Assembly: GCA_964570565.1 (NCBI GenBank)
Contig: CAZMYT010000006.1
Span: 52,727-116,726, forward strand
Direction: 5' to 3'
DNA length: 64,000 bases
Origin: W0P28-013 sp964570565
GTDB taxonomy: Bacteria > Bacteroidota > Bacteroidia > Bacteroidales > Paludibacteraceae
Each line of letters starts with the position of its first letter. Within the stretch, counting starts at the first letter, position 1. The position numbers were made by a program, and so were the translations under genes. Positions 25,254 through 34,400 of this stretch are shown here, piece by piece. The notes under the pieces were generated by a model. The model saw only the letters and a list, made by a program, of their open reading frames with translations. It had not been told where the DNA came from and searched no databases.

Positions 25254-26534
25254 TTACACGTTTTCAAATGTGGGCTCGTCAATATGTTTACCACGTACAT
25301 AGCGATGTTCTATTTGGCGGTCGTCGCCAATGTAAATAAAACGTTCGAGACGTTCGAGCAGTGTGTAATTATCGTGGTTCAGTTCGGTGTCGTCAATAAC
25401 GAGGGCATCAAATTCGTAACCTGGCTCGAAACTACCCACTTTTCCGAAGAAACTACCACCGCTTTTAGTCGCCATGTAAAATACTTCTGGCAATGTTAAA
25501 AATGGCATTTGTTTGTCGCTATTTGCATACCAAAGTTTCGAAACTTGAATAGCATAAACCATCACTTTGAAAATCGACAAATCGTGTCCGCCACTTACAT
25601 CAGAACCTAAAGCTACAGGAATATTTTTGTCAAGGAAATTGCGTATTGGGCTTTTGCCGCTGCCTAAGTTGCAATTTGAAGTAGGGCAGTGCACCACAAA
25701 TACTTGATTTTTATTCATAAGTTCTAGCTCTTCGCCTTCTGTGTAGCAGCAATGTGCCATCAAGGTTGGTGTTTGGCCAAACAAGTTGTAACGATTGTAA
25801 GCATCACCATAACAGGTAGATTCTGGTTCTAACTCTTTCACCCATGCAATTTCGCCTTTGTTTTCTGATAAATGCGATTGTACTTTGAGATTATTGCTCA
25901 TGGCAAAATCACCTAATGCTTTCAACATTTCTGGTGTACAACTTGGAATGAATCGTGGTGTGAGAATGGGACGTACCAAATTTTCTTCTTTATCCCAAAC
26001 ATCAATTAATTCTTGTGCATCAGCAATAGCATCTTCTACTGTTTCACACAAACCATCGGGGCAGTTACGATTCATATTTACTTTACCAATCATACCACCC
26101 AATCCGGCAGCATGCATTAGTTTCATCAAATGTGCTGTGGATTGTTTGTGTACAGTTCCAAAAGCCACGGTACGTGTCGTTCCAACTTTCCAAATACTTT
26201 TGATAAAACGACGATACATTTTGTCGGCGTAATTCACGTCGGCGTATTTCATCTCTTCTGGGAACGTATAGTTTTGTAACCAAGGTAGGAGTTCCATATC
26301 CATGGCGATACCTAAATTACGAAATTGTGGTGCGTGAACATGCATGTCGTTCATACCAGGAATGATGAGTTTACCACTGTAATCAATCAGTTCTGCGTGT
26401 TGATAAGCAGTAGGAAGGGTGGTGTAAACTTGTACCACTTTGCCATCTTCAACTACGATGTAACCATTTTCAATAATTTCGAATTGGTGTTGTGTTTTCG
26501 TAAAAAGAATATTCCCTTTATAAATCGTTGCCAT
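25254..26534 (-). CDS. guaD: Guanine deaminase
   Basis: Zinc hydrolase that turns guanine into xanthine and ammonia, 426 residues of the amidohydrolase superfamily. Metal and catalytic motifs are MHVHAP (His65, His67), the VQSHLSE histidine, HCCYTEGEEL, and SDVSGGHD. FVVHCPTSNCNLGSG is the guanine deaminase signature. The gene is transcribed alone with a leader of about 85 bases from a -7 box at 26625-26632. Confidence 0.93.
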   Translation of the reverse strand: MATIYKGNILFTKTQHQFEIIENGYIVVEDGKVVQVYTTLPTAYQHAELIDYSGKLIIPGMNDMHVHAPQFRNLGIAMDMELLPWLQNYTFPEEMKYADVNYADKMYRRFIKSIWKVGTTRTVAFGTVHKQSTAHLMKLMHAAGLGGMIGKVNMNRNCPDGLCETVEDAIADAQELIDVWDKEENLVRPILTPRFIPSCTPEMLKALGDFAMSNNLKVQSHLSENKGEIAWVKELEPESTCYGDAYNRYNLFGQTPTLMAHCCYTEGEELELMNKNQVFVVHCPTSNCNLGSGKSPIRNFLDKNIPVALGSDVSGGHDLSIFKVMVYAIQVSKLWYANSDKQMPFLTLPEVFYMATKSGGSFFGKVGSFEPGYEFDALVIDDTELNHDNYTLLERLERFIYIGDDRQIEHRYVRGKHIDEPTFENV

Positions 26535-26624
26535 TGTGTGTAAGTATTAAATAGTATAAAATGACGAATATTAGCGCTTTGTAGCAGCGTTCAAGTTGTT
26601 GCTAATTCAACTCGACACGAACTA

Positions 26625-26654
26625 CAAATATAATGCTTTTTTTTCTCGTACAAA
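26625..26654 (-). promoter_or_regulatory. Promoter of guaD
   Basis: Minus-strand TATATTTG (26632-26625) with TTTTTG 18 bases upstream (26654-26651). The leader to the start at 26534 is about 85 bases; no purine-riboswitch fold was recognised in it. Confidence 0.55.
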
Positions 26655-26697
26655 AATAGTAATTTAGCCAGCTCATTTTAACGTGTAAGTTTCAGTT

Positions 26698-27432
26698 ATG
26701 GGATTTTTAGGAAAAATTTTTGCAGGTGGTCTTGGTTGGGCTTTAGGTGGTCCTATTGGTGCTATTATTGGCGTGGTTTTGGCGTCTGTGGTTGATGGTG
26801 AATCACATACAGTTACCTCGCGTTCGCGGGTTTCTGGGCGCACGTCGCAATCTGATTTTATGATGGCTATGTTGGTATTGCTGGCAGCTGTGATGAAAGC
26901 TGATAGCAAAGTGGTACGTGCTGAATTGGATGTGGTGAAAACCTATTTACGCCAAATGTTTGACGAAGACACGGCTCTGGAGGCACTGCAAATTTTAAAA
27001 GGACTGTTACAACAGGATATTCATGTTGAATCAGTCGCAGCTCAAGTTGGAGCCAATCTGAATCCATCAGCTAAACGCGAATTACTTCATATGTTATTTT
27101 CGGTAGGCTATGCCGATGGCGATTTATCGCGTGCGGAAGAAACACTTTTGATGCGGATTGCTGCGATTATGGGTATTTCTGAACCAGATGTTCGTTCTAT
27201 TCAGGCGATGTTTGGTAAAGTGGCTAATCCTAATTGGGCCTATGAAGTGTTGGAAATAGAACCAACGGTGAGCGACGAAGACGTCAAAAAAGCATTTCGT
27301 AAGATGGCTATGAAATACCATCCTGATCGTGTGAATACGCTCGGAGAAGAGGTGAAGAAAAGTGCCACTGAAAAATTTAGAAACGTACAACAAGCTTATG
27401 AAGCTATAAAAAAACAACGTAATATTAATTGA
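26698..27432 (+). CDS. TerB-like and DnaJ-domain protein (DjlA-like)
   Basis: Three parts in 244 residues: an N-terminal Gly/Ala/Ile-rich stretch (1-33) that could be a membrane anchor, a TerB-like helical domain (about 52-160), and a C-terminal J domain (about 178-243) with the HPD triad at 208-210. This layout is that of DjlA-type Hsp70 co-chaperones. The S41 protease gene starts 4 bases after the stop, so the two are cotranscribed. Confidence 0.9.
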   Translation: MGFLGKIFAGGLGWALGGPIGAIIGVVLASVVDGESHTVTSRSRVSGRTSQSDFMMAMLVLLAAVMKADSKVVRAELDVVKTYLRQMFDEDTALEALQILKGLLQQDIHVESVAAQVGANLNPSAKRELLHMLFSVGYADGDLSRAEETLLMRIAAIMGISEPDVRSIQAMFGKVANPNWAYEVLEIEPTVSDEDVKKAFRKMAMKYHPDRVNTLGEEVKKSATEKFRNVQQAYEAIKKQRNIN

Positions 27433-27436
27433 ACGC

Positions 27437-29077
27437 ATGAAAAAAATCATAATAATCAGTTTTGCTATTCTCGGTTTTACAGTTTCCGCTTGGTCGGTGG
27501 AGCAACAGGCTAGTATCGTTAAAAATATGGATATTTATAACGCTATTTGGCGTGAATTGTCCATTAATTACGTCGATACCATTAATTACGACCAACTCAA
27601 TAAGACGGCGATTGATAGGATGTTACAAAAATTGGATCCTTATACGGTTTATATTCCCGAATCGGAAGAGGACGATTTAAAAATGATGACAACCGGCGCT
27701 TATGGTGGTATTGGCGCTATGATTACACAAAAAGGTGATTTTGTTTGCATTTCGGAGCCATACGAGGGAATGCCTGCTCAAAAAAATGATGTGCGTGCTG
27801 GCGATTTGATTTTAGAATTGAATGGTAAAAGCATGAAAGGTAAAAAAACATCAGAAGTTAGTCAACTTTTACGTGGCTCACAAGGCACCGAAATTGAATT
27901 GGTTCTACAACGTCCAGGTGAGAAGAAACCTATCAAAAAGCATTTTTTACGTGAGGTGATTCAAATTGACCCTGTGGAATATTACGGTATGGTGGGCGAT
28001 TCGACAGGTTATATTGCTTTGCGCGATTTTACGGATAAAACAACCGTTGAATTTCGTGATGCAATGGCCGATTTGACACAAAATAGAGGCATGAAAAACT
28101 TAGTCATCGACTTGCGTAATAATGGCGGTGGCTTGGTGTCCGAAGCCATCAATATTGCCGGTATGTTTTTGCCGAAACATAGTTTAGTGGTGAATATGAA
28201 AGGCATTCAACCACAAAATAATAAATCGTACAAAACAACGTCTGAACCGCTTTACCCAAACATGCCTTTAGTGATTTTGGTTAATACCAATTCGGCTTCG
28301 GCTTCTGAAATTTTGGCAGGTGTTTTTCAAGATATGGATAGAGCCGTGGTGTTGGGCGAACGCACTTATGGTAAAGGATTGGTGCAAACCGTTCGTCGTT
28401 TGCCACACAACACCTATTTAAAAGTAACGACGTCTAAATATTATATTCCCAGCGGTCGTTGTGTGCAAGCCATCGATTATGCACATCGCAATGAAGATGG
28501 CAGTATTGGTCGTATTCCCGATAGTTTAACCACTGAATTTACCACACGTAATGGCCGCAAGGTGCGCGATGGTGGTGGCATTTTGCCCGATACGCTACTC
28601 AAACGTCGTGATCAGGTGAACATCTCTTATTACTTATTTGTAAAAAACATCTTTTTCGATTATGCCACCGAATTTGTGCAAAAGCATAAAACGATTGCCG
28701 CTCCTGATACGTTTCTTATGTCTGATGAAGTTTACGATGAGTTCGTAAAGTATGTGTTAGATCGCAAGTTTACCTATAAATTGGAGAGTGAAGGTATGAT
28801 TAAAGAACTCAAAAATATGGCCAAAGTGGAAGGTTATGAACAAGAAAGTGCGGCGGCATTCGAAGCGTTGGAAGCAGTTTTGCGTCCAAATGTGGAACGC
28901 GACTTGCGTTTGTTTCGTAAGGATGTGGAGGCGTTGTTAAGTTCTGAGATTATTCGTCGTTATTATTTTCAAAAGGGTGTGATTAAATACGAACTGCGTT
29001 TCGATACCTGGTTGCACGAAGCGGTGAAAATGGTTAATGACGAGTCCTTATGTCGTCAATTATTGCAAACGAAGTAG
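27437..29077 (+). CDS. C-terminal processing protease (S41, PDZ domain)
   Basis: Exported serine protease with a Ser-Lys dyad, 546 residues. A signal peptide (1-20) is followed by a CTP N-terminal region, a PDZ domain (about 85-165) and the S41 core. The catalytic Ser288 is in NTNSASASE and Lys313 in YGKGLVQ. The final 150 residues form a helical tail longer than usual. It probably trims periplasmic proteins. A CLC channel gene follows 35 bases later. Confidence 0.93.
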   Translation: MKKIIIISFAILGFTVSAWSVEQQASIVKNMDIYNAIWRELSINYVDTINYDQLNKTAIDRMLQKLDPYTVYIPESEEDDLKMMTTGAYGGIGAMITQKGDFVCISEPYEGMPAQKNDVRAGDLILELNGKSMKGKKTSEVSQLLRGSQGTEIELVLQRPGEKKPIKKHFLREVIQIDPVEYYGMVGDSTGYIALRDFTDKTTVEFRDAMADLTQNRGMKNLVIDLRNNGGGLVSEAINIAGMFLPKHSLVVNMKGIQPQNNKSYKTTSEPLYPNMPLVILVNTNSASASEILAGVFQDMDRAVVLGERTYGKGLVQTVRRLPHNTYLKVTTSKYYIPSGRCVQAIDYAHRNEDGSIGRIPDSLTTEFTTRNGRKVRDGGGILPDTLLKRRDQVNISYYLFVKNIFFDYATEFVQKHKTIAAPDTFLMSDEVYDEFVKYVLDRKFTYKLESEGMIKELKNMAKVEGYEQESAAAFEALEAVLRPNVERDLRLFRKDVEALLSSEIIRRYYFQKGVIKYELRFDTWLHEAVKMVNDESLCRQLLQTK

Positions 29078-29112
29078 TTTTTTAGTGTTCAGTGTTTATT
29101 TAAATAATTATC

Positions 29113-30906
29113 ATGCAGCATAGGTCTTTTATTCCTCACGATTGGTATCCACGATTACTTACTTGGCGTGAACATCACATCAAGGAGAAACATTTCATTC
29201 TTATTCTCAGTCTGTTGGTTGGGATTGGAGCGGGTCTGGCTGCATTTATTCTAAAAAGTACCATTCACGTTATTCAAGGCGTTGTTACCTCTTTATTTGC
29301 CGCTAATGAAATTAATTATTGGTATTTAGCTTTGCCAGCCGTGGGTATTACGTTAGCAAGTTTGTTTGTGCGTTATGTGGTGAAGGATGATATTAGTCAC
29401 GGTGTAACCAAAATTTTATATGCCATTTCGCAACATAAAGCCATTATCAAGTTACATAATATCTGGTCGTCTATCGTGGCGAGTGCTATTACCATTGGTT
29501 TTGGTGGATCGGTTGGAGCTGAGGCACCTATTGTATTGACTGGTTCGGCCATTGGTTCTAATTTGGGGCGCATGTTTAAGCTCGATCAAAAAACTTTGAT
29601 GCTGTTAGTGGGTTGCGGTGCTGCAGGTGCTATTGGCGGTATTTTTAAAGCACCTATTGCTGGCGTGGCGTTTACGATGGAAGTGCTGTTGCTCGATTTA
29701 ACGATGACTTCCATTGTGCCTTTATTGATTGCTTCGGTTACGGCTACTGCCATGTCGTATTTTTTGATGGGCAACGAGGTGATGTTTCGTTTCGATACGT
29801 ATGAAGCCTTTTCGTTGGAACGTATTCCTTATATCATTTTGTTAGGTATTGCCTGCGGCTTGGTATCGTTGTATTTTACGCGTGGCATGAATTGGCTCGA
29901 AGGGCTATTCAAGAAAATTAAAAAACCGTACAAAAAAATTATGGTGGGCGGTATTATGCTCAGCGTGTTGATTTTCTTCTTTCCTCCACTTTATGGTGAG
30001 GGTTACGATACTATTTCCGCTTTGCTTACAGGTAATTCTGACTCCATTTTCAACCAAAGTTTATTATACGATTATCGTGGCGAGGTGTGGGCAATAGCGC
30101 TCTATTTAGGCTCCATTATCTTTTTCAAAATTTTTGCTTCGGCAGCTACCAACGGTGCTGGTGGAACGGGTGGTATTTTTGCGCCTAGTTTGTTTGTAGG
30201 TTGTATCACAGGCTTTGTGGTTTCTATCGGGCTCAATTTTATTGGCATTCATATTCCTAATCAGAACTTTGCTTTTGCTGGCATGGCAGGTCTTATGTCG
30301 GGTGTGATGCACGCGCCATTGACGAGTACGTTTTTAATTGCCGAGTTGACTGGTGGTTACGATTTGTTTATGACATTGATGATTACGTCGGTAGTTTCTT
30401 ATTTGACGATAATTATTTTTGAACCTCATAGTTTGTATGCCATGCGTTTGGCTAAAAAAGGCGAGCTATTGACCCATCATAAGGACCGCGCAGTGCTGAC
30501 GCTCCTCAAAATGGATAATGTGATTGAAACCGATTTGGAAGTGGTTCATCCTGAAATGACTTTGGGAGAATTAGTTAAAGTGATTTCGCGCTCCAACCGT
30601 AATGTGTTCCCCGTAGTGAATCAGAAAACGGGTGTGTTGGTGGGCATTTTACCGCTTGATGAGGTTCGTAATATTATGTTTCGTCCTGAATTATATAGCC
30701 GTTTTACGGTTCATAAACTGATGATTGCCATTCCTGCCAAAATAAATATAAATATGCCGATGGAAAAGGTAATGGATGTGTTTGAGGACACGGGTGCTTG
30801 GAACTTACCAGTGGTGGACGATCAAGGAAAATACGTGGGTTTTGTCTCCAAATCTAAAATCTTCAATTCGTACCGACGTGTGTTGGTGCACTTCTCCGAA
30901 GAGTAA
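29113..30906 (+). CDS. CLC-family chloride channel/antiporter with CBS domains
   Basis: A 597-residue inner-membrane CLC protein with ten or more helices. The selectivity motifs are GGSVGAEAP (131-139, gating Glu137) and GGTGGIFAPSLFVG. The C-terminal part (about 460-590) has two CBS domains, which bind adenosyl nucleotides and regulate transport. It follows the S41 protease in the operon. Antiporter versus channel cannot be settled from these motifs. Confidence 0.92.
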   Translation: MQHRSFIPHDWYPRLLTWREHHIKEKHFILILSLLVGIGAGLAAFILKSTIHVIQGVVTSLFAANEINYWYLALPAVGITLASLFVRYVVKDDISHGVTKILYAISQHKAIIKLHNIWSSIVASAITIGFGGSVGAEAPIVLTGSAIGSNLGRMFKLDQKTLMLLVGCGAAGAIGGIFKAPIAGVAFTMEVLLLDLTMTSIVPLLIASVTATAMSYFLMGNEVMFRFDTYEAFSLERIPYIILLGIACGLVSLYFTRGMNWLEGLFKKIKKPYKKIMVGGIMLSVLIFFFPPLYGEGYDTISALLTGNSDSIFNQSLLYDYRGEVWAIALYLGSIIFFKIFASAATNGAGGTGGIFAPSLFVGCITGFVVSIGLNFIGIHIPNQNFAFAGMAGLMSGVMHAPLTSTFLIAELTGGYDLFMTLMITSVVSYLTIIIFEPHSLYAMRLAKKGELLTHHKDRAVLTLLKMDNVIETDLEVVHPEMTLGELVKVISRSNRNVFPVVNQKTGVLVGILPLDEVRNIMFRPELYSRFTVHKLMIAIPAKININMPMEKVMDVFEDTGAWNLPVVDDQGKYVGFVSKSKIFNSYRRVLVHFSEE

Positions 30907-30915
30907 TTTGTTTAG

Positions 30916-30993
30916 CTACCCCAAACCCCTAAAGGGGCTTTATTGTCTGACATTTATGTTGTTTTAAGTCCCCTTTAGGGGATTTAGGGGCAG
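30916..30993. repeat. Nested palindromic element (REP-like) after the CLC gene
   Basis: Two arms face each other across a 25-base loop: 30916-30940 and 30966-30993. Each arm contains its own palindrome (CCCCTAAAGGGG in the left arm, CCCCTTTAGGGG in the right) and a neighbouring AAA[t]CCCC/GGGG[a]TTT block. The arms differ by three single-base insertions and one substitution. This is typical of repetitive extragenic palindromes, seen in many Bacteroidetes intergenic regions. Confidence 0.7.
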
Positions 30994-31035
30994 TTTAGAT
31001 TTTAACTACAAAGAAACTAATATCATTCCAAAAAA

Positions 31036-31071
31036 CAAAGAAGGAACAATTATTAGTTTGTTCCTTCTTTG
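31036..31071. terminator. Bidirectional terminator between the CLC and rny genes
   Basis: A perfect 14-bp stem (31036-31049 with 31058-31071) with an 8-base loop, rich in AAGGAAC. It lies 34 bases after the minus-strand rny stop. Confidence 0.85.
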
Positions 31072-31104
31072 CGATATAAACGTTGTTACGTTTTATTTGG
31101 CTGT

Positions 31105-32658
31105 TTATTTAGCGTAACTTACCGAGCGTGTTTCACGGATAACCGTAATTTTTACTTGTCCTGGATAAGTCATTTCATCTTGAATTTTCTTGGCAATGTC
31201 GTACGATAACGTTTCTACTGTTTTGTCATCCACTTTATCAGCACCAACAATTACGCGTAATTCGCGACCTGCTTGGATAGCATAAGTTTTGAGTACGCCA
31301 GGGTAGGATAATGCTAAGTTTTCAAGGTCGTTCAAACGTTTGATGTAAGCTTCTACAATCTCGCGGCGAGCACCAGGGCGAGCACCCGAAATAGCATCGC
31401 ATACTTGTACAATCGGAGCTAAAAGCGAAGTCATTTCTACTTCGTCGTGGTGAGCACCAATGGCGTTGCAAATATCTGGTTTTTCTTTGTATTTTTCAGC
31501 CAAATTCATACCAAGAATAGCGTGTGGCAATTCTGGTTGATCATCAGGCACTTTACCAATATCGTGTAGTAAGCCAGCACGTTTCGCTTTTTGTGGATTT
31601 AAACCAAGCTCAGCAGCCATTACAGCACATAAGTTAGCTGTTTCACGTGCGTGTTGCAATAAGTTTTGTCCGTACGATGAACGGTATTTCATTTTACCAA
31701 TCAAACGAATTAAATCAGGATGTAAGCCGTGAACACCAAGGTCGATAGCGGTACGTTTACCGATTTCGGCAATTTCTTCTTCTACCTGTTTTTTAGTTTT
31801 TGCTACCACTTCCTCAATACGAGCTGGGTGAATACGACCGTCTACTACCAATTGGTGTAAAGCCAAACGGGCAATTTCGCGGCGCACAGGATCGAAGCCT
31901 GAAAGTACAATAGCATCTGGAGTATCGTCCACAATAATTTCGACGCCAGTAGCGGCTTCTAAAGCACGGATGTTGCGACCTTCACGACCGATAATACGTC
32001 CTTTTACTTCGTCCGATTCAATATTGAATACAGTTACTGAGTTTTCAATAGCCGTTTCAGTAGCTACACGTTGTATGGTTTGTACAATAATACGTTTAGC
32101 CTCTTTGTTGGCGGTCATTTTGGCCTCTTCCATCATTTCGTTTACATAAGCCATGGCTTCTGTTTTAGCTTCATCCTTGATATTCTCTATCAATTGTGCT
32201 TTAGCTTGTTCTGCCGATAAGCCAGAGATGGCCGCTAGTTTTTCGGTAGCTTGGAAATGCATTTTTTCCAATTCTTGTTTTTTTGCGTCAACTACTACCA
32301 ATTGTTTGTCCAAATTTTCTTTGATAGCATCCACTTCGTTGCTTTTGCGTTGTATTTCGCTTTGGCGTTGATTCAGTGATTGCTCTTTTTGTTGTAATCG
32401 CACTTCGTTTTGTTGAGCGCGATTTTCGCTTTGTTGAATCTTTGAATTGCGTTCAGCTACCTCTTTTTCAAATTCAGCCTTCATATTAATGAATTTTTCT
32501 TTGGCTTCGAGCAGCTTGTTACGTTTTAAATTTTCAGCATCTTCTTCTGCTTTTTTTAGGGTGCTACGCACTTTTCCTTTGGTTGCGGTATGAGTCACAA
32601 ACCATCCGATTGCGCCACCACCCAAAAGAGCAGCTATGGAGATCATAATTTCAATCAT
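31105..32658 (-). CDS. rny: Ribonuclease Y
   Basis: Membrane-bound endoribonuclease that starts mRNA decay, 517 residues. An N-terminal membrane helix (about 2-20) is followed by a long coiled coil (about 25-200), a KH domain (VKGRIIGREGRNIRALE at about 221-237) and an HD domain with LLHDIGKVPDD. It is the usual RNase Y of Bacteroidetes. It lies 124 bases downstream of zapA on the same strand with a hairpin between. Confidence 0.94.
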   Translation of the reverse strand: MIEIMISIAALLGGGAIGWFVTHTATKGKVRSTLKKAEEDAENLKRNKLLEAKEKFINMKAEFEKEVAERNSKIQQSENRAQQNEVRLQQKEQSLNQRQSEIQRKSNEVDAIKENLDKQLVVVDAKKQELEKMHFQATEKLAAISGLSAEQAKAQLIENIKDEAKTEAMAYVNEMMEEAKMTANKEAKRIIVQTIQRVATETAIENSVTVFNIESDEVKGRIIGREGRNIRALEAATGVEIIVDDTPDAIVLSGFDPVRREIARLALHQLVVDGRIHPARIEEVVAKTKKQVEEEIAEIGKRTAIDLGVHGLHPDLIRLIGKMKYRSSYGQNLLQHARETANLCAVMAAELGLNPQKAKRAGLLHDIGKVPDDQPELPHAILGMNLAEKYKEKPDICNAIGAHHDEVEMTSLLAPIVQVCDAISGARPGARREIVEAYIKRLNDLENLALSYPGVLKTYAIQAGRELRVIVGADKVDDKTVETLSYDIAKKIQDEMTYPGQVKITVIRETRSVSYAK

Positions 32659-32718
32659 AAAATGTTGTTTTAATGTTCAGTTATAAAATAGAGTTGTCTG
32701 TTTGTTATAAATAAAAAA

Positions 32719-32761
32719 TGCACCAAAACACACGGCCTTAATGGTAATGTGTCATAGTGCA
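32719..32761 (-). terminator. Hairpin between zapA and rny (weak terminator or attenuator)
   Basis: On the minus strand TGCAC and ACACA pair with TGTGT and GTGCA across a 15-base loop, with a 4-by-4 internal loop, and a run of T follows. It lies 22 bases after the zapA stop and 60 bases before the rny start, so some transcripts may stop here while others read into rny. Confidence 0.6.
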
Positions 32762-32782
32762 AGAACATATAGATAGTTAAAC

Positions 32783-33070
32783 CTATTCTTTTGTCACACG
32801 GTCGATTAAATCCGACCACTCTTTCATTTTATCAGCTAATGGTGCCGCATCTGTTTTGTGGCCCATTCGCTCGCATTCTAATGCTTGATCCATAGCTACC
32901 ATCGTCAAAATTGTCGGATAGTCAGCCGTGGTGAATGTTTTGTAAAAAAAGTCGAGTCTTTCGTTTAGTTTTCGGGCTGTTTCACGATATACAAACTCTT
33001 CGTCACGATTAATAGTTAATCGTAAAGAGCGGCCGGCTATGTTGAGTGTGATGGTTAGTTTCTCGTCCAT
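32783..33070 (-). CDS. zapA: Cell division protein ZapA
   Basis: A 95-residue ZapA-family protein that stabilises the FtsZ ring. The N-terminal strand-helix region has LTITLNIAGRSLRLTI and DEEFVYRETARKLNERLDFF, and a coiled C-terminus follows. It lies 10 bases after a coiled-coil gene and upstream of rny, the common Bacteroidetes order. Confidence 0.9.
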   Translation of the reverse strand: MDEKLTITLNIAGRSLRLTINRDEEFVYRETARKLNERLDFFYKTFTTADYPTILTMVAMDQALECERMGHKTDAAPLADKMKEWSDLIDRVTKE

Positions 33071-33080
33071 AACTCGGTTT

Positions 33081-33374
33081 TTATTCGTTAAGCAATTCTA
33101 AACAACTATCAATGTCTCGCACTAATCTAGTAATCCTACGATGAGCCGATTTTTTGTCTTCTTCCGAAAAACCAACCATACGGGCCATCTTAAGAGCTGA
33201 ATAGCTAGAGCGTAATTCTACAATCTCTTTATGCGCTTCCATCAATTCTTCACGGGTTCGAGCCAACTCTTCAACTAATTGCTCATTTTTCTTTTCCAGA
33301 TTTTCGTATCTGAAAATGAGCTGATTAAGTTTGCTCTCGAACTGGTTGATTACGTGTTGATGTTGATTATTCAT
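33081..33374 (-). CDS. Small coiled-coil protein upstream of zapA (ZapB-like by position)
   Basis: A 97-residue protein starting MNNQHQHV, with a coiled coil at about 8-60 (RYENLEKKNEQLVEELARTR) and a short helical tail. No named family was recognised. The start at 33374 was chosen because the longer frame begins at 33395, inside the -7 box. The pairing with zapA suggests a division-ring role, by inference. Confidence 0.8.
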   Translation of the reverse strand: MNNQHQHVINQFESKLNQLIFRYENLEKKNEQLVEELARTREELMEAHKEIVELRSSYSALKMARMVGFSEEDKKSAHRRITRLVRDIDSCLELLNE

Positions 33375-33394
33375 TGTAGAGTGTAAAATCCTCA

Positions 33395-33425
33395 CAAAGA
33401 TATAACATTCAATTGATACAGCAAA
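33395..33425 (-). promoter_or_regulatory. Promoter of the coiled-coil/zapA operon
   Basis: Minus-strand TATCTTTG (33402-33395) with TTTTG about 19 bases upstream. The transcript would start near 33388, 14 bases before the ATG at 33374. Confidence 0.65.
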
Positions 33426-33513
33426 ATATTTTTTATTTTTATTTTTTTTGCTAAATAAGAATATTACTTCGCTAAAATGTGTTATTTTATTTAGAGAAAA
33501 ATTTCCGTATTTA

Positions 33514-33545
33514 TTTGCGTAATCGGTTTATTAAGGCTATTTTTG
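33514..33545 (+). promoter_or_regulatory. Promoter of sdhCAB
   Basis: TTTG at 33514-33517 and TATTTTTG at 33538-33545 have exactly 20 bases between them. The predicted start near 33552 leaves a leader of about 118 bases before sdhC. The rest of the 33403-33669 gap is AT-rich with no other feature that I can name. Confidence 0.65.
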
Positions 33546-33669
33546 TAGCTCATTTGTCGATGTGAGAACCTATTTTAGATAATTTTTGGTTAAGACATTG
33601 TGATACAAATGATTGTGTACCTGATTTTTATAAAAAATACTTATAATTATTAACTAAAATCTTTAATTT

Positions 33670-34374
33670 ATGACGTGGTTAACGAACTCTTCGATTGGAA
33701 GAAAAGTCGTGATGAGCGTAACTGGCGCCGCTTTGGTGTTGTTTTTGCTTTTTCATGGTGCAATGAATCTTGTGGCTATTATCTCAGAAGAAGGCTACAA
33801 TATGATTTGTGAATTTTTGGGTGCTAACTGGTATGCAATTGTTGCAACTATGGGATTGGCATTTCTGATGGTGGTACACATTTTGTATGCCTTCATTTTG
33901 TCTATTCTAAATTATCGTGCCCGCGGACGCGAACGTTATGCCGTAAGTGAACGCCAAGCAGATGTCGAATGGTCATCTAAAAATATGCTTGTATTAGGTC
34001 TTATTATTATTGGTTTTTTAGGACTTCATCTTTATAATTTTTGGTACAAGATGCAATGGGTGGAGCTTCAAGTGAATTTGGGGTTGCTTCCTCACGAAGC
34101 AGGTGCAGATGCTGCCAATGGTATTAAATATATTAAAGATTTATTTGCTCAACCTGTTTACGCAGGACTTTACTTGGTTTGGTTGGGTGCGTTGTGGTTC
34201 CATTTAACCCATGGCGTATGGAGTGCACTTCACTCTTTGGGTTTAAATAATGACACTTGGATGCCACGTGTTAAAATGGTTTCTAACATTGTTTCTACAC
34301 TTGTAGTTTTGATGTTTGCTGCAGTGGTTGTTTATTATTTTGGATATGCATTGGGTGCTACCTATGCTTTATAA
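33670..34374 (+). CDS. sdhC: Succinate dehydrogenase/fumarate reductase cytochrome b subunit
   Basis: Di-heme membrane anchor of the quinone-linked complex, 234 residues with five membrane helices near 18-38, 50-75, 105-125, 160-185 and 205-228. Conserved histidines are in FLLFHGAMN, MVVHILYAF, LGLHLYNFW and WFHLTHGVW. It is the Bacteroides FrdC/SdhC type and starts the sdhC-sdhA-sdhB operon. In anaerobic Bacteroidales this complex mostly works as fumarate reductase. Confidence 0.94.
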   Translation: MTWLTNSSIGRKVVMSVTGAALVLFLLFHGAMNLVAIISEEGYNMICEFLGANWYAIVATMGLAFLMVVHILYAFILSILNYRARGRERYAVSERQADVEWSSKNMLVLGLIIIGFLGLHLYNFWYKMQWVELQVNLGLLPHEAGADAANGIKYIKDLFAQPVYAGLYLVWLGALWFHLTHGVWSALHSLGLNNDTWMPRVKMVSNIVSTLVVLMFAAVVVYYFGYALGATYAL

Positions 34375-34400
34375 TGTAAAATTAAAACATTATTATAATT

